A DNA stretch of 53,797 nucleotides from Clostridia bacterium (GTDB lineage Bacteria > Bacillota > Clostridia > Christensenellales > Aristaeellaceae): contig JAFWSH010000011.1 in NCBI GenBank assembly GCA_017519405.1, forward strand, positions 1 to 53,797. Reading direction: 5' to 3'. Positions 33,173-41,276 of this stretch are shown here, one piece after another. The number at the start of each line of letters is the position of its first letter. Position 1 is the first letter of the stretch. A model generated the notes under the pieces. The model made no database searches and was not told where the DNA came from. It saw only the letters and a program-made list of their open reading frames with translations. Made by a program: the position numbers and the translations under genes.

Positions 33173-35983
33173 ATGAAGGTAAGAAAAGCAGGACAGAGCG
33201 GGCCCGGGAAGGAGCAGGGCAGCCCGAACGGGAACCCGGTGTTCCGGTGCGAGGTGCTGCTGGTGCTCATCCTCATCGCCGCCATCCTGGCATCGCAGCT
33301 GATCGGCACCGCCACCGTCACCGACGGGACGCAGGCCGTGGACGAAGACGGGCTTCCGACAACATCCACGACCCTGGAGGACCTGGAGGCGCCCGGGACA
33401 AGGTTCGGGGTGCTGCTCATGCCGGAGTGGGAGGATGCGGTCAGAGGACGCTTCCCCCAGGGGGAGCTGCGGCACTACCAATCCTCGGCGAATCTCTTTA
33501 CCGCCCTGGACGCCGGGGAGGTGGACGCGGCCCTGGGGTTCTTTGACGAGCGGGAGACGCTGGCGGGCACCTGGCCGAATCTTGCCTTCATCACGGAGCC
33601 CTTCGCCGCTGTGGATTTCGGCTTCGGCACCCAGAAATCCGAGAAGGGGAAGGTGCTGTGCGGGGAGCTGAACCAATACCTGCGGTCCCTTCGGGCATCC
33701 GGTGGGTATGACGCCCTCCGGGAGAAGTGGGAGAGCCCGGAGCGGGACGGGGACGTGATGGATGCCTACACCTTCACCGGCGAGCGTGGGACGCTGCGGG
33801 TGGTCACGGGCGGCCTGTGGACGCCCATGACCTTCTATCAGGGGGAGACGCTGACGGGCGAGTTTCTGGAGATCATCAACGGCTTCTGTGCCGCATACGG
33901 CTATCTGCCCGAGTACGAGACGGTGTCCTTCTCGGCTGAGTTGTCCGGGCTTGCCGCCGGCACCTACGACATCTGCGCCGATTCCATCGTCCCCACCGCG
34001 GAAAGACTGGAGAACATCTGTGTCACGGACCCCCTGATGAAGGATGAGTACTTCCTGCTGGTGCGGCGGGATGCGGCGGTAAAGGAGGTACCGAAGGCCT
34101 CCCTGTTCCTGGACGGTATCCGCAGCAGCATTCAGCGGACCTTCATCACGGAGGGCCGCTACAGGATCCTGCTCTCCGGGCTGGGCATCACCATCCTCCT
34201 CTCGGTGATTGCGGGGGTATTCGGGACCTTCCTGGGTGCGGTCATCTGTTTCCTGCGCACCCGGAGGAATCCCTGGCCTGTCGCCTTCGCCCGCATCTAT
34301 ATCCAGGTTTTCCGGTCGCTGCCCGTGGTTGTGCTGCTGCTGATCCTCAACTATATTGTGCTGCGCAGCAGCGGGCTCAGCGCCTTCTGGATCTGCGGGA
34401 TCACCTTCTCCATCGAGTTTTCCGCCTACTGCGCCGAGATCTTCCGGGGCGGCATCAGCGCTGTTCCCGCCGAACAGATGCGGGCAGCCACCGCCCTGGG
34501 CTTCGGGCGGGCCCAGGCCTTCCGGACCATCGTCTGGCCCCAGGCGCTGGTCCACTTCCTGCCGGCCTACAGCGGGCAGTTTATCGCCACGGTCAAGATG
34601 ACAGCCGTTGCCGGGTACATCTCTGTGACGGACCTGACCAAGGCGTCGGACATCATCCGCTCCAGGACGTATGAGGCTTTCTTCCCGCTGTTCTTCACCT
34701 CCCTGGTCTATTTCCTGCTGTGTGCGCTGCTGGTGGCGCTGCTGCGCGGGCTGGAGAGAAGGCTCCACCCGGAGCAGCGGTCGGTGAACAGGGCAATCCT
34801 GGAGACCGTGCAGGCCTGTCAGTCGGAGCCGTCGGCGGATCAGAGCCCCCGGGAAAAGAGCGGGAAGGAAGAGAAGGGAACCCCGCTGCTCCGGATCGAA
34901 CACCTGCGGAAAAGCTTCGGGGATGTGACCCCGGTGAAGGACGTGAGCTGCGAGATCCGCAGCGGAGACGTGGTTTCGATCATCGGCCCCTCCGGCACCG
35001 GGAAAAGCACGCTGCTGTACCTGATCAACCACCTGGAATCCTCCGACGGCGGCACCATGGTGTTTGAGGGCCGGGATACAAACGCGAAGGGCTACGATGT
35101 GAACCGCATGCGGAGAGAGATCGGCATGGTGTTCCAGTCCTTCAACCTGTTTCCCCATCTGACGGTCATCGAAAACCTGATGCTCGCCCAGACCAGGCTG
35201 CTCAAGCGCAGCGGCGAGGAAGCCTGCCGGCGGGGCATGCAGCTGCTCCAGCTGGTGGGGCTGGCGGACAAGGCCCTCAGCCTTCCCTCCCAGCTCTCCG
35301 GCGGACAGCAGCAGCGGATTGCCATCGTCCGGGCCGTTGCCATGGATCCGAAGATCCTCCTCTTTGACGAGCCCACCTCCGCCCTGGACCCCACCATGGT
35401 GGGGGAAGTGCTGACGGCCATCCGCAGGCTCGCCGAGGAGGGGATGACGATGCTGATCGTCACCCATGAGATGCGCTTTGCCAGGGATGTCTCCAGTCGC
35501 GTGTTTTTCATGGACGAGGGCATCATCTGTGAGGAGGGCACGCCGGAACAGGTTTTTGACGCGCCACGGAAGGACAAAACCCGGCAGTTCATCAACCGGC
35601 TGCGGGTCTTTGAGGCATCCCTGCACAAAAACAGCCCGGACTGCAGCGGGCTGATCAGCGGCCTGGAGCAGTTTGGCTTCCGCTACATGATCAGCCGGCG
35701 GCTCATGAACCGGATGCTGATCCTGGTGGAGGAGCTGTGCATGAACACCATCCTGCCGCTGCTGGCGGCGGATGGGGAGATCAGGCTGGTGTTTGAATAC
35801 GCGGACGCCGGCGGCGGCAGCCTCCAGCTGAAAACGGCCTATTCCGGGCCGGATCAAAACCCGCTGGAGGCGGCAGACGCCCTCTCCGGCACGCTGATCC
35901 GCCACGCCTGCCGGAATCTGGACTGGCAGTGTGAAGACGGGACCTGCCTGATCCGGGGAACGCTCCGGGCGGAGGACATGTAG
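33173..35983 (+). CDS. One-polypeptide polar amino-acid ABC transporter with C-terminal GHKL-like domain
   Basis: The single protein (936 residues) combines what are usually three or four proteins. An anchor helix (27-45) is followed by SBP_bac_3-like segments in swapped order. Residues 66-190 resemble the second lobe (TLEDLEAPGTRFGVL, AGEVDAALGF, GYDALREKWE) and 206-300 the first lobe (GTLRVVTGGLWTPMTFYQGE, TYDICADSIVPTAER). Residues 325-530 are a GlnP/HisM-like permease. Residues 572-815 are the ATPase (Walker A GPSGTGKS 605-612, LSGGQ 708-712, FDEP 731-734, His765). Residues 822-936 look like a degenerate GHKL ATPase (LVEELCMNTILP, then LIRHAC). The start at 33173 was chosen for its AGGAAGGG site. 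Polar amino acids are the likely substrate. Confidence 0.85.
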   Translation: MKVRKAGQSGPGKEQGSPNGNPVFRCEVLLVLILIAAILASQLIGTATVTDGTQAVDEDGLPTTSTTLEDLEAPGTRFGVLLMPEWEDAVRGRFPQGELRHYQSSANLFTALDAGEVDAALGFFDERETLAGTWPNLAFITEPFAAVDFGFGTQKSEKGKVLCGELNQYLRSLRASGGYDALREKWESPERDGDVMDAYTFTGERGTLRVVTGGLWTPMTFYQGETLTGEFLEIINGFCAAYGYLPEYETVSFSAELSGLAAGTYDICADSIVPTAERLENICVTDPLMKDEYFLLVRRDAAVKEVPKASLFLDGIRSSIQRTFITEGRYRILLSGLGITILLSVIAGVFGTFLGAVICFLRTRRNPWPVAFARIYIQVFRSLPVVVLLLILNYIVLRSSGLSAFWICGITFSIEFSAYCAEIFRGGISAVPAEQMRAATALGFGRAQAFRTIVWPQALVHFLPAYSGQFIATVKMTAVAGYISVTDLTKASDIIRSRTYEAFFPLFFTSLVYFLLCALLVALLRGLERRLHPEQRSVNRAILETVQACQSEPSADQSPREKSGKEEKGTPLLRIEHLRKSFGDVTPVKDVSCEIRSGDVVSIIGPSGTGKSTLLYLINHLESSDGGTMVFEGRDTNAKGYDVNRMRREIGMVFQSFNLFPHLTVIENLMLAQTRLLKRSGEEACRRGMQLLQLVGLADKALSLPSQLSGGQQQRIAIVRAVAMDPKILLFDEPTSALDPTMVGEVLTAIRRLAEEGMTMLIVTHEMRFARDVSSRVFFMDEGIICEEGTPEQVFDAPRKDKTRQFINRLRVFEASLHKNSPDCSGLISGLEQFGFRYMISRRLMNRMLILVEELCMNTILPLLAADGEIRLVFEYADAGGGSLQLKTAYSGPDQNPLEAADALSGTLIRHACRNLDWQCEDGTCLIRGTLRAEDM

Positions 35984-36061
35984 CATCGGCTGAACGGGGA
36001 GCCGGGCGGCATCTGTCCCGGAGGGCGCTTGTGACTGATAAGTAAATTCACATTTGAGATA

Positions 36062-36105
36062 TGGGCGTTTTTCGACAATCAACAGATGACGCCCAGGGTT
36101 TTTTC
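36062..36105 (+). terminator. Intrinsic terminator after the transporter gene
   Basis: TGGGCGT (36062-36068) pairs with ACGCCCA (36089-36095), followed by a GG and six Ts (36099-36104). Confidence 0.65.
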
Positions 36106-36301
36106 CTGTACGAAATCGCCAGGGGCATGCGCTGAGCATAATCCCCCGGAAGAGCGTGTGGTTTTCCCGGTGCGCGGCTGTTGAGAGGGAGGTGCCGGAC
36201 CACGGAAGAACACAGAGAAACTCCTCCGGGCCTTCGACATCGTTATGGATCAAATGACAGTGACACGCACTTTCATATCGTGGGAGCGGCCCAAATACTG
36301 G
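36106..36301. other. Intergenic stretch with no recognised feature
   Basis: Between the transporter terminator and the promoter of the polymer locus there are about 195 bases with no supported gene or clear structure. A 47-codon open frame from 36245 to 36388 crosses the promoter and has no ribosome site. Confidence 0.5.
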
Positions 36302-36330
36302 TTGCAAATCTCCCCTGAATATGATAGGAT
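36302..36330 (+). promoter_or_regulatory. Main promoter of the polysaccharide / glycerol-phosphate polymer locus
   Basis: TTGCAA (36302-36307) and TAGGAT (36325-36330) are separated by 17 bases. The first gene begins at 36431, leaving a leader of about 95 bases. Confidence 0.75.
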
Positions 36331-36430
36331 AACAGTGGGGCTTTGGGACCCCTGTTTGTTGAGTTATGGATTTTGCAAGTACGTGTGATGCCGCAAGTCC
36401 GGCATGGCATGGAGAAAGGCGGAAGCGCCA

Positions 36431-37798
36431 ATGAGGGACTGGAAGCACGACCTGGGCCTCAGAGCCATGAAGATCCTGAATGTTGCCCTGGTCACCGGCT
36501 GTTTCGCGGCGGTGTGGTATCTGTATTACGCCCGGACCATGGCGGTTCAGTACTACGCAAGGGGCGATTATGCCGTGATTGCGGTTTTCGCAATTGCCTA
36601 CATTCTGCTGGCCCGGACCTACGATGCCTTTCAGATCAGCTATTACCCGCTCTACGAGATGGTCTACAGCCAGGGCTTGGCGGTCTTTATCGCGGACGGC
36701 TTCATGGTGCTGCTCATGTGGCTGCTCTCAAAGCATTTTCCATGGCTGTGGCCCGGCATCATCACCCTGGCAGCCCAACTGGTGCTGATTACGCTGTGGT
36801 CGTGGGCAGCCCGCCACTGGTATTTCCGTGTGTTTATGCCCCAGAAAAGCGTCGTGGTATATGATGTGCGGGAGGGCATGGAAAAGCTCATCGATGAGTA
36901 TGGCTTTAACAGGAAATACAAGGTGACAGCCAACATCGATGTACAGACCTGCCTGAGTGACCTGAGCCGGCTGGATGGCTGCAAGACCGTGTTCCTCAGC
37001 GGCATCCACAGCCACGAGCGGAATGTGATCCTGAAGTACTGCGTGGACAAGGGCATCCGGGTGATGGTGATCCCCCGCATCGGCGATGTGGTGATGAGCG
37101 GCGCCAAGCGGATGCACATGTTCTACCTGCCCATGCTGAAAGTGGAGCGGCAGAGCGGCACGCCTGAGTACCTGATTATAAAGCGCATTCTTGACATTGT
37201 CCTCAGTGCGCTGGCCCTGGTGATTGTCAGCCCCTTCATGCTGATCACCGCCATCGCCATCAAGGCCACGGACCACGGCCCGGTGTTCTACCGCCAGACC
37301 CGGCTCACCAAGGACGGCAAGGAGTTCAAGATCCTGAAGTTCCGCTCCATGCGGGTGGACGCGGAGAAGGACGGCGTGGCCCGGCTCTCCACCGGCGACA
37401 ATGACGACCGCATCACCCCGGTGGGGAAGATCATCCGGGCGATCCGCATGGACGAGATCCCCCAGCTGTGGAACATCCTGGTGGGGGAGATGTCCATCGT
37501 GGGCCCCCGGCCGGAGCGCCCGGAGATCGCCGCCCAGTATGAGCAGGAGCTGCCGGAGTTCCGCCTCCGCCTCCAGGTGAAGGCCGGCCTCACCGGCTAT
37601 GCCCAGGTCTACGGCAAGTACAACACCACCCCCTATGACAAGCTGATGATGGACCTGATGTACATCGCCCACCCCACCATCCCCCAGGATTTGGCCATCA
37701 TGTTCGCCACGGTGAAGATCCTCTTCATGAAGGAGAGCACCGAGGGGATTGAGAAGGGGCAGACCACGGCCGGCGGGACAGGAGACGGGAAGAAATGA
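36431..37798 (+). CDS. Polyprenyl-phosphate sugar-phosphate transferase (initiating glycosylphosphotransferase)
   Basis: The 455-residue protein has four N-terminal membrane helices (about 18-135), a central Rossmann-like part (145-235) and a fifth hydrophobic helix (about 255-275) leading into the bacterial sugar transferase domain: FKILKFRSMR, RMDEIPQLWNIL, MSIVGPRPERPE, KAGLTGYAQV. It transfers a sugar phosphate from a UDP-sugar to undecaprenyl phosphate, the first committed step of a capsule or exopolysaccharide unit. The ATG at 36431 follows AAGGCGG. It is the first gene after the locus promoter and overlaps the start of gpsA-tagD by 4 bases. Confidence 0.93.
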   Translation: MRDWKHDLGLRAMKILNVALVTGCFAAVWYLYYARTMAVQYYARGDYAVIAVFAIAYILLARTYDAFQISYYPLYEMVYSQGLAVFIADGFMVLLMWLLSKHFPWLWPGIITLAAQLVLITLWSWAARHWYFRVFMPQKSVVVYDVREGMEKLIDEYGFNRKYKVTANIDVQTCLSDLSRLDGCKTVFLSGIHSHERNVILKYCVDKGIRVMVIPRIGDVVMSGAKRMHMFYLPMLKVERQSGTPEYLIIKRILDIVLSALALVIVSPFMLITAIAIKATDHGPVFYRQTRLTKDGKEFKILKFRSMRVDAEKDGVARLSTGDNDDRITPVGKIIRAIRMDEIPQLWNILVGEMSIVGPRPERPEIAAQYEQELPEFRLRLQVKAGLTGYAQVYGKYNTTPYDKLMMDLMYIAHPTIPQDLAIMFATVKILFMKESTEGIEKGQTTAGGTGDGKK

Positions 37799-39255
37799 GC
37801 AGTGTGGGCATTCTGGGCACCGGCACCTGGGGCATCGCCCTGGGCCGGCTGCTGGTCCAAAACGGCCACGGGGTCACCATGTGGTCCGCCCTGCCGGAGG
37901 AGCTGGAGGCACTGCGGCAGAACCGGAGCCAGAAGAACCTGCCCGGCGTGACCATCCCGGAGAGCATCCGCTTCACGGCGTCTCTGGAGGAGGCCTGCGC
38001 CGGCCGGGATCTGATCGTCTTCGCCGTGCCCTCGATCTATGTGCGGGAAACCGCCCGGCGGGCCCGGCCCTTCATTTCCGCGGGCCAGCTGGTGGCGGAC
38101 GCGGCCAAGGGCATTGAGGCCCAGACCCTGATGACCCTCTCGGAGGTGCTCCGGCAGGAGCTGACGCCGGGGGTGCGCCTGGCGGTGCTCTCCGGCCCCA
38201 CCCACGCCGAGGAGGTGGCCCGGGACCGGCTCACCGCCATTGTGGCCGCCGCCGACAACGAGGAGGACGCCAAGGCGGTCCAGGCCATCTTCATGAGCCC
38301 CACCTTCCGGGTCTACACCAACACGGACATGCGGGGCGCGGAGCTGTGCGGTGCACTGAAGAACATCATCGCCCTGGCGGCGGGCATCAGCGACGGCCTG
38401 GGCCAGGGGGACAACGCCCGGGCAGCGCTGATCACCCGGGGCCTGGCGGAGATGGAGCGCCTGGGCCAGGCCATGGGCATGCTGGAGAGCACCTTCTCCG
38501 GGCTCACCGGCATGGGGGACCTGATCGTGACCTGCACCAGCCGCCACAGCCGGAACCACCGAGCCGGCGACCTCATAGGCCAGGGGATTCCCCCCCGGGA
38601 GGCCATCCGCCAGGTGGGCATGGTGGTGGAGGGCGTCAACGCCCTGCCCGCCGCCGTGAAGCTGGGACAGCAGTACGGGGTGGAGCTGCCCATCATCAGC
38701 GCGGTGGACGCGGTGGTGAACGGACGCACGGGCCCCGCCGAGGCGGTCCGGGCCCTCATGCTCCGGGAGGGCCGGAGCGAGATGCCCCGGGACGCTGGGG
38801 AGGTCGCCTATGAACAGGCCATTGTGGAGAATGCCACCAGACAGAGAACAGGAGATGCAGAGATGAAACGCGTCATCACCTACGGAACCTTCGACCTGCT
38901 GCACTACGGCCACATCAACCTCCTCCGCCGGGCCAAGGCCCTGGGGGACTACCTGGTGGTGGTGCTCTCCACCGACGAGTTCAACTGGCGGGAGAAGGGC
39001 AAGCGCTGCTACTTCACCTATGAGCAGCGCAAGGCGCTCCTGGAGTCCATCCGCTATGTGGACCTGGTGATTCCGGAGGAGAACTGGGAGCAGAAGCGCA
39101 CGGACGTCCACGAGTACCACATCGACACCTTCGTCATGGGGGACGACTGGGCCGGCAAGTTCGACTTCCTCCGGGAGGAGGGCGTCGAGGTGGTGTACCT
39201 GCCCCGGACGCCGGAGATCTCCACGACGCAGATCAAGAAGGATCTGGGGAAGTAA
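37795..39255 (+). CDS. gpsA-tagD: GpsA-TagD fusion: glycerol-3-phosphate dehydrogenase plus glycerol-3-phosphate cytidylyltransferase
   Basis: Residues 1-335 are an NAD(P)-dependent glycerol-3-phosphate dehydrogenase: GILGTGTWGIAL, the catalytic Lys region ADAAKGIE, SGPTHAEEVA and GALKNIIALAAGI. Residues 357-486 are a complete glycerol-3-phosphate cytidylyltransferase: TYGTFDLLHYGHINLL (HxGH) and RTPEISTTQIKKDL. A 20-residue linker joins them. The protein would turn dihydroxyacetone phosphate into glycerol 3-phosphate and then into CDP-glycerol, the donor for the three TagB/TagF-like enzymes downstream. Met357 has AGGAG upstream (at about 38850), so a separate TagD could also be made. It overlaps the preceding gene by 4 bases. 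Confidence 0.93.
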   Translation: MSSVGILGTGTWGIALGRLLVQNGHGVTMWSALPEELEALRQNRSQKNLPGVTIPESIRFTASLEEACAGRDLIVFAVPSIYVRETARRARPFISAGQLVADAAKGIEAQTLMTLSEVLRQELTPGVRLAVLSGPTHAEEVARDRLTAIVAAADNEEDAKAVQAIFMSPTFRVYTNTDMRGAELCGALKNIIALAAGISDGLGQGDNARAALITRGLAEMERLGQAMGMLESTFSGLTGMGDLIVTCTSRHSRNHRAGDLIGQGIPPREAIRQVGMVVEGVNALPAAVKLGQQYGVELPIISAVDAVVNGRTGPAEAVRALMLREGRSEMPRDAGEVAYEQAIVENATRQRTGDAEMKRVITYGTFDLLHYGHINLLRRAKALGDYLVVVLSTDEFNWREKGKRCYFTYEQRKALLESIRYVDLVIPEENWEQKRTDVHEYHIDTFVMGDDWAGKFDFLREEGVEVVYLPRTPEISTTQIKKDLGK

Positions 39256-39357
39256 GAGCGCTGTGCCCGGGGCAGCCGGTGGGCGGCGGGATCATCCGGG
39301 ATCCCTCGGAGTGCGCTGTGAGGATTCGGGATCAATTCGGAAAGGACGGCGGATTGC

Positions 39358-40182
39358 GTGGAGGACTATTCGGTGCTGATGTCCGTCTACAGCAGGGAAC
39401 AGGCTTCCTTTTTGCGGATGAGCATGGAGAGCATGTTTACCCAGACCGTCCCGCCGAAGGAGTTTGTGCTGGTGTGCGACGGCCCGCTGACCCCCGAGCT
39501 GGACGGGGTGATCGCGGAGCAGGAGGCCCTGCACCCCGGGGTACTGCGGGTGGTCCGGCTGGAGCAGAACGGGGGCCTGGGCGCCGCGCTGAACCGGGGC
39601 CTGCAGGTGTGCACGTGCAGTCTGGTGGCCCGCATGGATTCCGACGACATATCGCGGCCGGACCGCTGTGAGCGCCAGCTGGAGGTGTTCCGGGAAAAGC
39701 CTGACCTGTCCATCTGCGGGGGCCTGATCGAGGAGTTTGTCTCCGATCCGTCGGTGGTGGAGAGTGTCCGCGCGGTGCCGGAGACGGAGGAGGAAATCCG
39801 GGAATTCGTGAAGAAGCGGAACCCCTTCAACCACATGACCGTGATGTACCGCAAGGCGGACATTGACGCCGCCGGCGGCTATCAGAGCTTTCACCTGCTG
39901 GAGGATTACTACCTCTGGATACGCCTGCTGAATCGGGGCGGCAAGGGATACAACATCCAGCAGCCGCTGGTCTGGGCGCGGACGGGCGTGGGCATGTTTG
40001 CGCGGCGGGGCGGCTGGAAATACGTCAAGTCCCAGGCGGCCCTATTCCGCTACATGCGGGATATCGGCATGATCTCCCGCGCGTCCTGCGCCAGGAGCAT
40101 TGCGGTGCGCTGCGCGGCCGGCCTTGTGCCCGGGTGGCTCAGACAGGCGCTTTTTATGCGGTTCAACAGGAAGAGGGGCTGA
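39358..40182 (+). CDS. Glycosyltransferase family 2 (AmsE-like)
   Basis: This GT-A fold enzyme has 274 residues. It starts YSVLMSVYSREQASFLRMS, has ESMFTQTVPPKEFVLVCDGP, the metal-binding ARMDSDDI (DxD) and the acceptor region NHMTVMYRK. These features fit the AmsE-like GT2 group in exopolysaccharide clusters, often galactosyl or glucosyl transferases. The start is GTG 39358 with AAAGGA about 11 bases upstream; no in-frame ATG lies near the N-terminus. It adds a sugar to the lipid-linked intermediate at the cytoplasmic face. Confidence 0.9.
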   Translation: MEDYSVLMSVYSREQASFLRMSMESMFTQTVPPKEFVLVCDGPLTPELDGVIAEQEALHPGVLRVVRLEQNGGLGAALNRGLQVCTCSLVARMDSDDISRPDRCERQLEVFREKPDLSICGGLIEEFVSDPSVVESVRAVPETEEEIREFVKKRNPFNHMTVMYRKADIDAAGGYQSFHLLEDYYLWIRLLNRGGKGYNIQQPLVWARTGVGMFARRGGWKYVKSQAALFRYMRDIGMISRASCARSIAVRCAAGLVPGWLRQALFMRFNRKRG

Positions 40183-40229
40183 CATAAGCGGATCTGTCCG
40201 CAACAGACCCGGGGAAGAAGGTGAAAGCG

Positions 40230-41276
40230 ATGAAGAGGGAAGGGCGACCCGGCGGCCGGCTTGAATGGATTGACGCGCTCCGTGCGCTTGCCGTGGCACT
40301 GGTGGTGTGGGGGCACATTCAAACCAAAGGGAACACGCTGTATTTCGTCCTGACCAGCCCGGTCAAGATTCCCCTTTTCTTTGCGATCACCGGATATGTG
40401 TTCAACACCCGGGACCTTCAATGGGGGTCCTTTCTGAAAAAGGTCTTCTTTCGGCTGGTGATTCCCTGGATTCTCTTCACAATGATCTGGTTCAAGGCAG
40501 GCCGGCTGCTTGTTACGGGCCGCCCGGAGGCCTTCCTGCCGACGATCTGTGACTTTTTCATGGGGAAGACCTACTGGTACATGCCCTGCTGCATCCTGGC
40601 CGAGTGCATCTACTTCGCGATCCGCAAGCACATCCCCGGCAGGGGAGCACAGATCGCCGCAAGCCTGGCGCTCACCGCCGCCGGACTGGTGACCGGCTGC
40701 CTGAAGCTGGTGCCTTGGGCGGTGGTGAATGTGGCCCTTACGGCCCAGGCCTTCATTCTGATCGGACGCATATACAGGGAGCGGAGAGACGCCCTGAGGG
40801 AGGGGACGGGCCGATGGATCCTCCCGGCCGGTCTGGCGGTCTATGCTGCCGGTATTGCGCTGAGCCTGCTGCTCTTCCCGGGGGAGACGATGGATGTGCA
40901 CCTTTCCAGGTACTACAACCTCCCGCTCTGTGCCGCTCTGATTGTATCCGGCCTGCTCATCCTCTTCTTTGCCGCGGAGTCCGTCGGGCACTTTCCCCGG
41001 TGGATCTGCTGCATCGGAGAGAATACGCTGCTGATCTATCTGCTGCACAGGCATGTGCTGACGGCGCTCCACTATGGACTGAAGCTGCTGCACGTGACGC
41101 TCCCGGAGAACCTTGCGGGCTATGGAATTGAGTTTGTTTTCGCGATGGCAGCGTCGACTGTCTGCGCGTGGCTGATCGGCCGGTGGTGCCCCGCTCTGCT
41201 GGGCAGGGGAACGGCCGGAAAGCCCGGCGGCACGCCCGGGCGCGGCATCCCCGGCGGGAAGGGCGGCAAAGCGTAA
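40230..41276 (+). CDS. Membrane acyltransferase (acyltransferase 3 family)
   Basis: The product has 348 residues and about ten membrane helices. It opens with the family hallmark RLEWIDALRALAVALVVWGH and has IPLFFAITGYVF and TYWYMPCCILAE, as in fucose 4-O-acetylase-type enzymes. It probably adds acetyl groups to the sugar polymer. I prefer ATG 40230 (GAAGGTG 6 bases upstream) over GTG 40221, which sits inside that site. The last 25 residues are a Gly/Pro/Lys-rich tail. The stop overlaps the next start by one base (TAATG). Confidence 0.87.
   Translation: MKREGRPGGRLEWIDALRALAVALVVWGHIQTKGNTLYFVLTSPVKIPLFFAITGYVFNTRDLQWGSFLKKVFFRLVIPWILFTMIWFKAGRLLVTGRPEAFLPTICDFFMGKTYWYMPCCILAECIYFAIRKHIPGRGAQIAASLALTAAGLVTGCLKLVPWAVVNVALTAQAFILIGRIYRERRDALREGTGRWILPAGLAVYAAGIALSLLLFPGETMDVHLSRYYNLPLCAALIVSGLLILFFAAESVGHFPRWICCIGENTLLIYLLHRHVLTALHYGLKLLHVTLPENLAGYGIEFVFAMAASTVCAWLIGRWCPALLGRGTAGKPGGTPGRGIPGGKGGKA

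Noticed and set aside
36245-36388. 47-codon open frame starting at ATG 36245
   Set aside because: It spans the promoter of the polymer locus, lacks a Shine-Dalgarno, and resembles no known protein.
33113-36448. Long minus-strand open frame of 1111 codons opposite the amino-acid transporter gene
   Set aside because: It has no ribosome site or domain motifs, its His/Gln/Pro-rich composition is typical of antisense frames in GC-rich DNA, and it lies across a gene with strong family matches.
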